Below, in pieces: positions 1 through 7,865 of a stretch of DNA of 64,000 nucleotides; the first letter of the stretch is position 1; the number at the start of each line of letters is the position of its first letter. Both the position numbers and the translations under genes were made by a program. Location: the NCBI RefSeq assembly GCF_020181035.1, contig NZ_JAIQYY010000016.1:141008-205007 (forward strand), in the 5' to 3' direction. A model generated the notes under the pieces. That model saw only the letters and a list, made by a program, of their open reading frames with translations. It made no database searches and was not told where the DNA came from. This DNA is from Streptomyces sp. CoH27 (lineage in GTDB: Bacteria > Actinomycetota > Actinomycetes > Streptomycetales > Streptomycetaceae).

Positions 1-2690
1 GTCCGCGCCCGGCCACCCCCGTCGCCCCGGGGGCGTCCTTCCCGGCCCCGCCGTCCTCATCCACCACGCCCTCGGCCACCCCCGTCGCCCCGCCGCCGGC
101 CCTCCCGATCCCACCGTCCTCGTCCACCACGCCCTCGGCCACCGCCCCGCCCCCGACCCCCCAACCGGCCACCCCCCTCACCCCACCCCCTGCCACGGCC
201 CAGTGCGCCGTGCCCGGCACCATCGCCGGGCTCGCTCCCGAGGCGGCCATCGCTCGGGTGCTGGCTGCGGTGCTGGTCTTTCTGGGGCGGGTGTCGGGGG
301 AGGACGGCGGGTTCGACGTCGGGCTGCGTCGGCCGCAGGAGTCCTGGGCCGACGCAGGGGTGCCTGGGCCGCTGGAGCCGCTGGTTCCCTTCGCCGTCCC
401 GGAGCTCGCCGATGACGACACGCTCGCCGGACTGGCGGACGGTGTCGCCCGGCGGCTGGCCGACCTGGCGCGCCGGCACGCCCCCCTGCGTGGGCTGGCC
501 CTGCGCGAGCCCCGGCTGAGCGGGCGGTGGACCGGGGCGTACCCGGTCGTGATCGATCTGTCCGCCCACGACGGCAGCGGGCCCGCCCCCGTGCCGGACG
601 GCACCCGGCTCGTCGTACGGCTCGGCGGGAACGGTGAGCCGGTGCGCGCGGTGGAGTTCGCCTCGTCCGAGCCGTCGTCGGGCGCATGGGTGCGCGAACT
701 CGCCACCCGCTTCGGGAGTTTGCTGGCCGATGCCGGGGAGCGGCCCGAGGAGCCCGCCCACCGGCTGCGGCTGCTGACCGCCGACGAGCGGCGCAGGGTC
801 CTGGACACCTGGAACGACACGGCGGCCGACTATCCGCGGGACCGCTGTGTCCACCAGCTCGTCGACGACGTCGCCCGCCGCCGTCCCGACGCGCCCGCCG
901 TCCTGGCCGGGACCACCGAGCTGACCTACGGTGAACTCCGGCGCCGCAGCACCCGGCTGGCCGCGCGGCTGGCCCGGCAGGGCGCCGGCCCCGGCACCCT
1001 GGTCGGCGTGTATCTGCACCGCACCGCGGACCTGCTCACCGGCCTGCTCGCGGTGCTCAGGACCGGTGCCGCGTACGTACCGCTGGACCCGCTCTACCCG
1101 CGGGAGCGCATCCGCTACATGACCGAGGACTCGCAGGCCGTCCTCGTGCTCACCGAGTCGGCACTCGCACCGGACCTGGCCGGGGACTGCCCCGCACCGC
1201 TGCTCCTGCTCGACACGCCGGACTCCGCGCCGGACCAGGACGCCACCGCTGCCGCCGCCCCCGCCCCCGACCGGGCGAGTGCCGACGCACCCGCCTACGT
1301 GATCTACACCTCCGGCTCCACCGGCCGCCCCAAGGGCGTGCGGGTCGGCCACCGGGCGCTGACCAACCTGCTGTGCGCCATGGCGCGCACCACAGGCTTC
1401 ACCGGCACGGACACCCTGCTGGCCGTCACCACGGCCTGCTTCGACATCGCGGCCCTGGAGCTGTTCCTGCCCCTGGTGACCGGCGGCCGGGTTCGGGTGG
1501 CCCCGGCCGAGGCCGCCGCCGACGGCTTCGCCCTGCGCGAGCTGGTCGAGCGGACCGCGCCCACCGTCATGCAGGCCACCCCGGTCACCTGGCGCATGCT
1601 CATCGGCGCGGGCTGGCCGGGCAGCCCCGGACTGACCGTGCTGTGCGGCGGCGAGGCCCTGCCCGCCGACCTGGCCGACGCCCTGGTCACCCGCGCCCGC
1701 CGGGTGTGGAACGTCTACGGGCCCACCGAGACCACCATCTGGTCCTCGGCCGACGGCGTGACGGCCGGACAGCCCGTCACGATCGGCCGCCCGCTGGCCA
1801 ACACACGCATGTACGTCCTCGACCGGCACCTGGCGCCCGTCCCGCCGGGCACCCCCGGGGAGCTGTACATCGGCGGCGACGGCGTGGCCGACGGATACCA
1901 CCGGCGGCCGGAGCTCACCGCCGAGCGGTTCCTCGACGACCCCTTCCGGCCCGGCCGCGTCTACCGCACCGGCGACCTGGTACGGCACCTGCCCGACGGA
2001 CGCCTGGAATATCTGCGCCGGGCCGACGGCCAGGTCAAACTGAACGGCTTCCGCATCGAGACCGGTGAGATCGAGGCCGTCCTGCGGGACGACCCGCGCA
2101 TCGGTGACGCGGCGGTCGTCGTCCACCGGGACGCCGACGGCGGCGGCAGCCTCGTCGCCTACGTCGTCCCGGCGGCGGGGCACGACTGCCCCCCGGCCGC
2201 CGAACTGCGCACCCGCGCCGCCGCCCGCCTGCCCGCCTACATGCTGCCCGGCGCCGTCGTACCGCTGCCGCGGCTGCCGCGCACCCCCAACGGAAAGCTC
2301 GACCGCAGGGCACTGCCCGCGCCCGGGGCGGGCCCGGTCGCCGTACCGGCCGGTGCCCTGCCCGAGGGCGGCCCGGAGGAACGGATCGCCGCGGTCTGGC
2401 AGGACGTGCTCGGCGTCCCGTCGGTGCCCGTCGACGTCAACTTCTTCGAGGCGGGCGGGGACTCGCTGCGGCTGACCCGGGTCGTGGCCCGGATCCGGGC
2501 GGACCTGGGCCACGAGGTGAGCCGGCTGGACATGCTCCGGTACCCGACCGTGCGGGCCCTGGCCCGCCACCTCGCCGACGGCGCAGGCGGCGCCGGCGAC
2601 GCCGTACCGGCGGTGCCGCGGGCGCGGGCGGACGGCCGCGGCCGCGCGCTGCTGGCCCAGCGCCGGCGCCGGGCCGGTACCGACCGGTGA
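1..2690 (+). CDS. NRPS, half-condensation / adenylation (Gly-like) / carrier, 5' partial
   Basis: C-terminal part of a non-ribosomal peptide synthetase. The frame is open to the left edge, so the true start lies outside the window. In order I see a Pro/Ser/Thr/Ala-rich linker (to about base 200), about 190 residues resembling the second half of a condensation domain without any HHxxxDG motif, an adenylation domain (about 770-2330) with YTSGSTGRPKG, YGPTETT, YRTGDL and NGKLDRR cores, and a carrier domain with EAGGDSL (Ser codon 2463-2465). Aligning pocket residues with GrsA from memory gives D-I-L-Q-L-G-V-I-W-K, one change from the published glycine code, so glycine is the inferred substrate. 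No thioesterase is present. The next gene starts 41 bases downstream on the same strand, so the two probably share an operon. Confidence 0.93.
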   Translation, partial: PRPATPVAPGASFPAPPSSSTTPSATPVAPPPALPIPPSSSTTPSATAPPPTPQPATPLTPPPATAQCAVPGTIAGLAPEAAIARVLAAVLVFLGRVSGEDGGFDVGLRRPQESWADAGVPGPLEPLVPFAVPELADDDTLAGLADGVARRLADLARRHAPLRGLALREPRLSGRWTGAYPVVIDLSAHDGSGPAPVPDGTRLVVRLGGNGEPVRAVEFASSEPSSGAWVRELATRFGSLLADAGERPEEPAHRLRLLTADERRRVLDTWNDTAADYPRDRCVHQLVDDVARRRPDAPAVLAGTTELTYGELRRRSTRLAARLARQGAGPGTLVGVYLHRTADLLTGLLAVLRTGAAYVPLDPLYPRERIRYMTEDSQAVLVLTESALAPDLAGDCPAPLLLLDTPDSAPDQDATAAAAPAPDRASADAPAYVIYTSGSTGRPKGVRVGHRALTNLLCAMARTTGFTGTDTLLAVTTACFDIAALELFLPLVTGGRVRVAPAEAAADGFALRELVERTAPTVMQATPVTWRMLIGAGWPGSPGLTVLCGGEALPADLADALVTRARRVWNVYGPTETTIWSSADGVTAGQPVTIGRPLANTRMYVLDRHLAPVPPGTPGELYIGGDGVADGYHRRPELTAERFLDDPFRPGRVYRTGDLVRHLPDGRLEYLRRADGQVKLNGFRIETGEIEAVLRDDPRIGDAAVVVHRDADGGGSLVAYVVPAAGHDCPPAAELRTRAAARLPAYMLPGAVVPLPRLPRTPNGKLDRRALPAPGAGPVAVPAGALPEGGPEERIAAVWQDVLGVPSVPVDVNFFEAGGDSLRLTRVVARIRADLGHEVSRLDMLRYPTVRALARHLADGAGGAGDAVPAVPRARADGRGRALLAQRRRRAGTDR
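11..150 (+). repeat. 63-bp tandem repeat coding a Pro/Thr-rich linker
   Basis: A 63-base (21-codon) unit is present about 2.3 times. GGCCACCCCCGTCGCCCCG occurs at 11 and again at 74, and a degenerate third copy starts at 137. The segments at 51-80 and 114-143 are also near identical. The repeat encodes SSSTTPSATPVAPPP-like sequence in frame with the synthetase, which fits a flexible inter-domain linker. Confidence 0.85.
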
Positions 2691-2731
2691 GCCCGGCCGC
2701 CCACCCCACCACACGAACCAAGGGAGACACC

Positions 2732-3880
2732 ATGCAACCCACCGCCGCGCGCTGCCGGATCTGCTCACTCGGTGAGGGACACCCCGGAGTCGTCCTCGAC
2801 GAGGACCAGGTGTGCAACCTGTGCAACCTGAACGTCGCCGGGGAACTCCTCGACAACTACCGCTACACCAACCAGGTCTTCACCGAGTTCCAGCAGGCGC
2901 CACCCAACCCGGCGGGCGACCACGACTGCCTGTTCATGTACAGCGGCGGCAAGGACAGCACCTACATGCTGGACAAGTTCGTCAACGAGTACGGCAAGCG
3001 GACCCTCGCCTACACCTTCGACGTCCCGTTCGAGAGCAGCCACGCGGCCCGCAACATCCAGCTGGCCCGCGAGAAGCTGCCCGCCACCTTCGTCTTCGAC
3101 TCGGACGACGACAACATCAAGAAGATGATGCGGGACGTCTTCAACCGGCCCCGGCCGGGCAAGCCCGGCGCGTACCTGGACGAGAAGCTGCCGTGCGTGT
3201 CCTGCCGTACCTTCTTCGTCATCCGGGCGATCCTGTACGCCTTCCGCGAGCGCATCCCGTACATCGTGCTGTGCGCCGACCCGCAGCAGATCCTCACCAT
3301 GGAGTCCAACGTCCGCGAGGTCGTGCGCGGCTTCTACCGCACCTTCGGCCCGGAGTTGGCGAGCGAGCTGTTCGACGGGGCGATCGAGGACGTCCTGTTC
3401 GCCGAGGACGACGAACTCCCCAAGATCGTCTTCCCGTTCATCGCGCTGCGCCACGAGTACGACCCCGAGCGGATGGTGCGCGAACTGAAGGAGAAGGGGC
3501 TGTACGAGTCCTCCCCGATGGAGACCCACTGCACCCTGTTCCCGCTGCTGAACTACTACTCCTTCAAGAACTGGGGCTGCATGTTCTACAAGCTCAACGC
3601 GTCGAGCTATGTGCGCGCGGTCCATCGCAACGAGAACTACGACCGGTCGACGTTCAGCATCAGGTTCCCCCGGTCGCTCGATCTGCCGGACGTCGAGGAC
3701 CGGCTGGGCCGGGTGGTGATGGAGATCGCCGCCGGCACGGGTGACCGCGAGGAGCACCGGGCGGCCCTCGTGGACCTCTTCATGCGGATGGATGCCACCG
3801 AGGACGCGGCGGGTTTCGTGGCGGAGTCATTCCTGGACATGCGCAAGGTCGCCGCGGATCTCGGAATCAAGGTCGGTTGA
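2732..3880 (+). CDS. PP-loop ATPase, amidotransferase/sulfurtransferase-like
   Basis: 382 residues. The PP-loop SGGKDS (residues 71-76) marks the ATP-pyrophosphatase fold that adenylates a carbonyl oxygen before attack by a nitrogen or sulfur nucleophile. The N terminus has two CxxC pairs (C8/C11 and C28/C31), a likely zinc knuckle as in WbpG-type N-acetyl sugar amidotransferases. A third pair, C155/C158, lies behind the PP-loop, where TtuA-type thiolases bind a [4Fe-4S] cluster. The ATG at 2732 is chosen because AAGGGA sits just upstream at 2719-2724; a GTG at 2687 overlapping the previous stop is less likely. It lies between the NRPS and PKS genes, so it probably tailors the peptide/ketide product. 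Whether it installs N or S cannot be decided here. Confidence 0.85.
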   Translation: MQPTAARCRICSLGEGHPGVVLDEDQVCNLCNLNVAGELLDNYRYTNQVFTEFQQAPPNPAGDHDCLFMYSGGKDSTYMLDKFVNEYGKRTLAYTFDVPFESSHAARNIQLAREKLPATFVFDSDDDNIKKMMRDVFNRPRPGKPGAYLDEKLPCVSCRTFFVIRAILYAFRERIPYIVLCADPQQILTMESNVREVVRGFYRTFGPELASELFDGAIEDVLFAEDDELPKIVFPFIALRHEYDPERMVRELKEKGLYESSPMETHCTLFPLLNYYSFKNWGCMFYKLNASSYVRAVHRNENYDRSTFSIRFPRSLDLPDVEDRLGRVVMEIAAGTGDREEHRAALVDLFMRMDATEDAAGFVAESFLDMRKVAADLGIKVG

Positions 3881-3902
3881 GGGGAAGGCTGAGGGAAAGA
3901 CA

Positions 3903-6449
3903 GTGAACGCACAGGACATACGGACCGAGGGCACGCCACAGCCGGAGGCGGGCGGTGAGACCAGGGAGTCCGACATCGCCGTCATCGGCATGGCGTGCCG
4001 GTTCCCGGGCGCCGACACCCCGGAGCGGTTCTGGGAGGTGCTCACCGAGGGCCGCGAGACCCTCACCTACTTCTCCGACGAGGAGCTGCGCGCGGCCGGC
4101 GTGAGCGACGCGCGCTTGAGCAACCCGCGCTATGTGAAGGCCGGCCAGATCGTGGCCGGGGCCGACCGGTTCGACGCCGGCCTGTTCGGCATCACCCGCG
4201 ACGAGGCCGAACTGATCGACCCGCAGCAGCGGCAGATCCTGGAGTGCGCCGTCGAGGCACTGGACCAGGCCGGCTACGACCCGGAGCGCACCGAGGAGCG
4301 CATCGGTGTCTACGCGGGCGTCGGCATGAACACCTACCTGCTGCACAACCTGGCGGAACGGCACCGTACGGCGTCCTCGGTGGACCGCTACCGGATGATG
4401 GTCGCCAACGACAAGGACTTCACCGCCACCCGCGTCTCGTACAAGCTCGACCTGCGCGGCCCGGCCCTGTCGGTGAACACCGCCTGCTCCACCTCCCTGG
4501 TGGCCGTGCACCAGGCCTGTCTGGCGCTGCTGTCCGGCGACTGCGGCATGGCCCTGGTGGGCGCCGCGCACCTCCAGGCCGAGCAGCGCGAGGGATACCT
4601 CCACCACGACGGGATGATCTTCTCGCCCGACGGTCACTGCCGGGCCTTCGACGCCAAGGCGCAGGGCACGGTGATCGGCAACGGCGTGGGCGTGGTGGTG
4701 CTCAAGCGGCTGACCGACGCGCTGGCGGACGGCGACTGGATCCACGCCGTCATCAAGGGCACCGCCGTGAACAACGACGGCTCGGCCAAGACCGGCTTCA
4801 CCGCGCCCAGCATCGATGGACAGGCCACGGTCGTCGCCGACGCCCAGGAGATCGCCGACGTCCCGGCCGCGACGATCTCCTACGTCGAGGCGCACGGCAC
4901 CGCCACCCCGCTCGGCGACCCGGTCGAGATCGCCGCGCTCAACCAGGCGTTCACCCGTGCGGGCACCCGGCCGCCGGCCGGTTCCTGCGCGATCGGCTCG
5001 GTCAAGACCAACGTGGGCCACCTGGACACCGCCGCGGGCATGGCCGGCCTGATCAAGACGATCCTGATGCTCCGGCACCGCACGCTCGTCCCCAGCCTCC
5101 ACTTCGAGTCCGCCAACCCCGAGATCGACTTCGCGGCCGGCCCCTTCTACGTCAACACCGAGACCAGGCCGTGGCCGGCCGGGGCGAGCCCGCGCCGGGC
5201 CGGAGTCAGCTCCTTCGGCGTGGGCGGCACCAACGCCCACATCGTCCTGGAGGAGCCACCCGCCCAGGCCGCCCGCCCCGAGGCCCCGGCCGCCGGTCCG
5301 CGGCTGCTCGTCCTGTCGGCCCGCACCCCGGCCGCTCTCGACACGGCGACCGCGCGTCTGGCCCGGCAGCTGCGCCAGGACCGGGGCCTCGAACTGACCG
5401 ACGTGGCCCAGACGCTGGCCCTGGGCCGCCGGATCCACGCCCACCGGCGGGCGCTGGTCGCCACCGGCACGCGGGACGCGGCGCTCGCCCTCGCCCTCGG
5501 CGACGACAGCCGGGTGCTCACGTCGGTGACGGACGGCCCGCGTCCGGTCCTGCTGCTCGACGCCGGCGCCATCGCCTCCCGGGAGCACGCCGAGGACCTC
5601 CAGGAGCGGGTGCCGGCCTTCCGGGAGCACCTCGCGCACTGCGCCGAGCGTTTCGGCCTCCCCGACACCGCCGCCCTGCTCGCGGCGGGCGACGCGCGGG
5701 CGGCCTTCGCGGTGCAGTACGCCACCCTGCGCACGCTCACCGGGTGGGGCGTGCGGGCGGCGGTGTCCGTCACCGGCGCCGACGCCCTGCCCGAACCGGC
5801 TCGCACCCTGCTGACGGACGCCGACCTGCCGCAGCCCGGTGCCGCGGAGGCCGGGGCCGCCCTGCCGCTCCTGCCGACCGGCGGCACCGGGACGGAGTTC
5901 CTGCTGGGACTGCTGGCCCGGCTGTGGACGGCGGGCGAGGACGTCGACTGGTCGGCGGTGTACGACGGCGAGCCCGTGCGCCGGGTGCCGCTGCCCCCGT
6001 ACGCCTTCGACCACGAGCGCTACTGGATCGAGCCGGACGGCGCCGCCGACCGGCCCGCCCCGGCCGCCGCCGGCCGGCTGGGCGAGCGGGTGGCGGATGC
6101 CCCCGACGCGGAGAAGGCCACGCTGATCACGGAGTTCGTCCAGCGGGAGATCGCGACGGTGCTCGGCACCGCCGATCCCCTCGACGTGGACCTCGACGGC
6201 AACCTGTTCGACATGGGGCTGGACTCGCTCATCCTGATCGAGGTGATCGCCACGCTCGGCGACGAACTCGATCACGAGGTGCGGACCTCGGCGTTCGTGG
6301 AGTTCCCGACGGTACGGTCCTTCGTCGCCGCGCTCGGCGAGGAGATGGGCTTCGCCCAGGACGACACGGCACGGCCGGGTGCGGGCGACGGCCAGGGCCG
6401 CGTCTCCCGCCGCGCCCAGCGGGCGGCCGCCCGCCGGGCCGGAGCCTGA
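3903..6449 (+). CDS. Polyketide synthase: ketosynthase, degenerate AT, carrier protein
   Basis: 848 residues. The ketosynthase (about residues 23-450) is complete, with Cys195 in TACSTS, His331 in EAHGTATP and His373 in NVGHLDTAAG. A KS-AT linker follows, then a shortened acyltransferase remnant. Its FAVQYATLRTLTGWGVR helix is recognisable, but the expected GHSxGE is replaced by SVTGADALPE and most of the catalytic domain is missing before the post-AT segment LPPYAFDHERYW. A carrier domain with MGLDSL (Ser775) closes the protein. The GTG at 3903 is chosen because a GAGGGAAAG stretch precedes it and the ketosynthase begins soon after. The extender unit must be loaded in trans, or the ketosynthase must act without one. 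No KR, DH, ER or TE is seen. Confidence 0.92.
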   Translation: MNAQDIRTEGTPQPEAGGETRESDIAVIGMACRFPGADTPERFWEVLTEGRETLTYFSDEELRAAGVSDARLSNPRYVKAGQIVAGADRFDAGLFGITRDEAELIDPQQRQILECAVEALDQAGYDPERTEERIGVYAGVGMNTYLLHNLAERHRTASSVDRYRMMVANDKDFTATRVSYKLDLRGPALSVNTACSTSLVAVHQACLALLSGDCGMALVGAAHLQAEQREGYLHHDGMIFSPDGHCRAFDAKAQGTVIGNGVGVVVLKRLTDALADGDWIHAVIKGTAVNNDGSAKTGFTAPSIDGQATVVADAQEIADVPAATISYVEAHGTATPLGDPVEIAALNQAFTRAGTRPPAGSCAIGSVKTNVGHLDTAAGMAGLIKTILMLRHRTLVPSLHFESANPEIDFAAGPFYVNTETRPWPAGASPRRAGVSSFGVGGTNAHIVLEEPPAQAARPEAPAAGPRLLVLSARTPAALDTATARLARQLRQDRGLELTDVAQTLALGRRIHAHRRALVATGTRDAALALALGDDSRVLTSVTDGPRPVLLLDAGAIASREHAEDLQERVPAFREHLAHCAERFGLPDTAALLAAGDARAAFAVQYATLRTLTGWGVRAAVSVTGADALPEPARTLLTDADLPQPGAAEAGAALPLLPTGGTGTEFLLGLLARLWTAGEDVDWSAVYDGEPVRRVPLPPYAFDHERYWIEPDGAADRPAPAAAGRLGERVADAPDAEKATLITEFVQREIATVLGTADPLDVDLDGNLFDMGLDSLILIEVIATLGDELDHEVRTSAFVEFPTVRSFVAALGEEMGFAQDDTARPGAGDGQGRVSRRAQRAAARRAGA

Positions 6450-6475
6450 CCGATGCCGTGGGGGAGGGAACGAGG

Positions 6476-7300
6476 GTGGGCACGAGACTGACCGGAGCCG
6501 CCGAGTGCCATGTCTGGCTGGCCCCGGCCGTCGCGGATCCGGTGCTGCTGGACCTCCTCGACCCCGCCGAACGGGACCGCGTCCGGGGCCTGCTCCGCGA
6601 GGAGGCCCGGACGCTGTCCACCGCCGCCCACGCCCTGCTCCGCCTGGTCCTGGCGGCACACACCGGCGCGCAGCCGTGGCGGATCCGGCTGGCCCGGACC
6701 TGTCGCGGCTGCGGCGGCGCGCACGGCAAACCCCGTCTCGCGGACCCGCCCGCGGACCTGGAGTTCTCCCTCTCCCACTGCGCCGGCCTGGTCGCCGTGG
6801 CCGTCACCTCCGGCCGCCCCGTCGGGGTGGACGTCGAGGCCGTCGGCGACCTGTCCGGCGACCGCGCCCTGCTGCCCCACAGGGTGCTGTCCGAGGCCGA
6901 GCGAGATGCGTTCGCGGTCCTTCCCGAGCCCCACGCCCCGGCCGCGTTCACCCGCTACTGGGCCCGCAAGGAAGCCCTGTTGAAGGCCACCGGCGACGGC
7001 CTGCTGGTGAACCCGGCCGACCTCACGGTGAGCGCCCCCGACACACCGGCCGCCCTGCTCCACTGGCGCGGCCGCCCGGCCCCCCACCCCCCGCTCCCGC
7101 TCGCCGACGTGCCGGCGGGCCCGGACCACCGGTGCGCCGTCGCCTTCGTCGGCCCGCACCCGCCCGGCTTCCGGATGGTGGCCCATCGGCTCGGATCCGT
7201 CCGCGACGCGGCCGCCGGGTCCCTCACACCGCCAGCTCCCGGGCCAGCATGGCCGCCTGAACCCGGCTGCGCAGCCCCAGCTTGGCCAGCAACCGGCTGA
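6476..7300 (+). CDS. Sfp-type 4'-phosphopantetheinyl transferase
   Basis: 274 residues. It transfers phosphopantetheine from CoA to the carrier-protein serine. The family signatures are visible as GVDVEAV (metal-binding Asp/Glu) and FTRYWARKEALLKATGDGL, with SLSHC upstream of them. The GTG at 6476 is chosen because GGAGG at 6463-6467 lies eight bases ahead; an in-frame GTG at 6458 is the alternative. It follows the PKS gene after 26 bases and probably activates the two carrier domains of this cluster. Its last 25 codons overlap the 3' end of the convergent response-regulator gene. Confidence 0.92.
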   Translation: MGTRLTGAAECHVWLAPAVADPVLLDLLDPAERDRVRGLLREEARTLSTAAHALLRLVLAAHTGAQPWRIRLARTCRGCGGAHGKPRLADPPADLEFSLSHCAGLVAVAVTSGRPVGVDVEAVGDLSGDRALLPHRVLSEAERDAFAVLPEPHAPAAFTRYWARKEALLKATGDGLLVNPADLTVSAPDTPAALLHWRGRPAPHPPLPLADVPAGPDHRCAVAFVGPHPPGFRMVAHRLGSVRDAAAGSLTPPAPGPAWPPEPGCAAPAWPATG

Positions 7301-7865
7301 CGTGGGTCTTCACGGTGCCCTCCGCCATGTCCAGGCGGGCCGCGATCTCCGCGTTCGACAGGCCCTGCCCGAGGCAGGACAGCACCTCGCGCTCGCGGCG
7401 GGTCAGCCCGTCCAGCACGGCCGGGTCGGCGTCCGGCTCCCGCGTCGGGGCCGCCGCGAACTCGGCGAGCAGCCGCCGGGTCACGGCCGGCGCGACGATC
7501 CCCTCCCCGCCGGCCACCGTCCGCACGGCCGTCAGCAGCTCCCTGGCCTCGGCGCTCTTCAGCAGAAACCCCGCCGCCCCGGCCCGCAGCGCCCCGAACA
7601 CATACGCGTCCAGGTCGAAGGAGGTCAGCACCAGCACGTCCGCGAGCTCCTCCGCGACGATCGCCCGGGTCGCCGACACCCCGTCGAGCAGCGGCATCTG
7701 CACATCCATCAGCACCAGGTCGGGCCGCAGCTCCCGGGCCAGCGCGACCGCCCGCTCACCGTCCCCGGCCTCCCCGACCACCTCGATGTCGGGCGCGCTG
7801 CGCAGGATCAGGACGAGCCCGGCGCGGACGGCGGACTGGTCCTCGGCGACCAGGACGCGGATCAT
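7224..7865 (-). CDS. LuxR/NarL-family response regulator
   Basis: 213 residues. The receiver domain has phospho-acceptor Asp54 (VLMDVQMP), the acidic pair near the N terminus (VAEDQ) and the conserved Lys in GFLLKSA. The C-terminal LuxR helix-turn-helix reads LTRREREVLSCLGQGLSN through EGTVKTHVSRLL. The start MIRVLVAED overlaps the stop of the upstream histidine kinase gene by one base (TGATG), so the two are translated together and form a two-component pair. Targets are unknown; the position beside the NRPS/PKS genes makes local control possible but unproven. Confidence 0.95.
   Translation of the reverse strand: MIRVLVAEDQSAVRAGLVLILRSAPDIEVVGEAGDGERAVALARELRPDLVLMDVQMPLLDGVSATRAIVAEELADVLVLTSFDLDAYVFGALRAGAAGFLLKSAEARELLTAVRTVAGGEGIVAPAVTRRLLAEFAAAPTREPDADPAVLDGLTRREREVLSCLGQGLSNAEIAARLDMAEGTVKTHVSRLLAKLGLRSRVQAAMLARELAV

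Noticed and set aside
2687..2731. GTG at 2687 as the start of the PP-loop gene
   Set aside because: It overlaps the NRPS stop and adds fifteen non-conserved residues; the ATG at 2732 is directly preceded by AAGGGA.
57..2768. A 903-codon open frame on the minus strand across the NRPS gene
   Set aside because: It is the antisense shadow of a GC-rich gene: low-complexity Gly/Arg/Val composition, no motifs, and the plus strand has all adenylation and carrier signatures.
6453..6476. ATG at 6453 as the PPTase start
   Set aside because: It is out of frame with the PPTase; the GTG at 6476 has a good ribosome-binding site.
3867..6659. A 930-codon minus-strand frame opposite the PKS gene
   Set aside because: The plus frame contains the catalytic ketosynthase residues; the minus frame has no recognisable domain.
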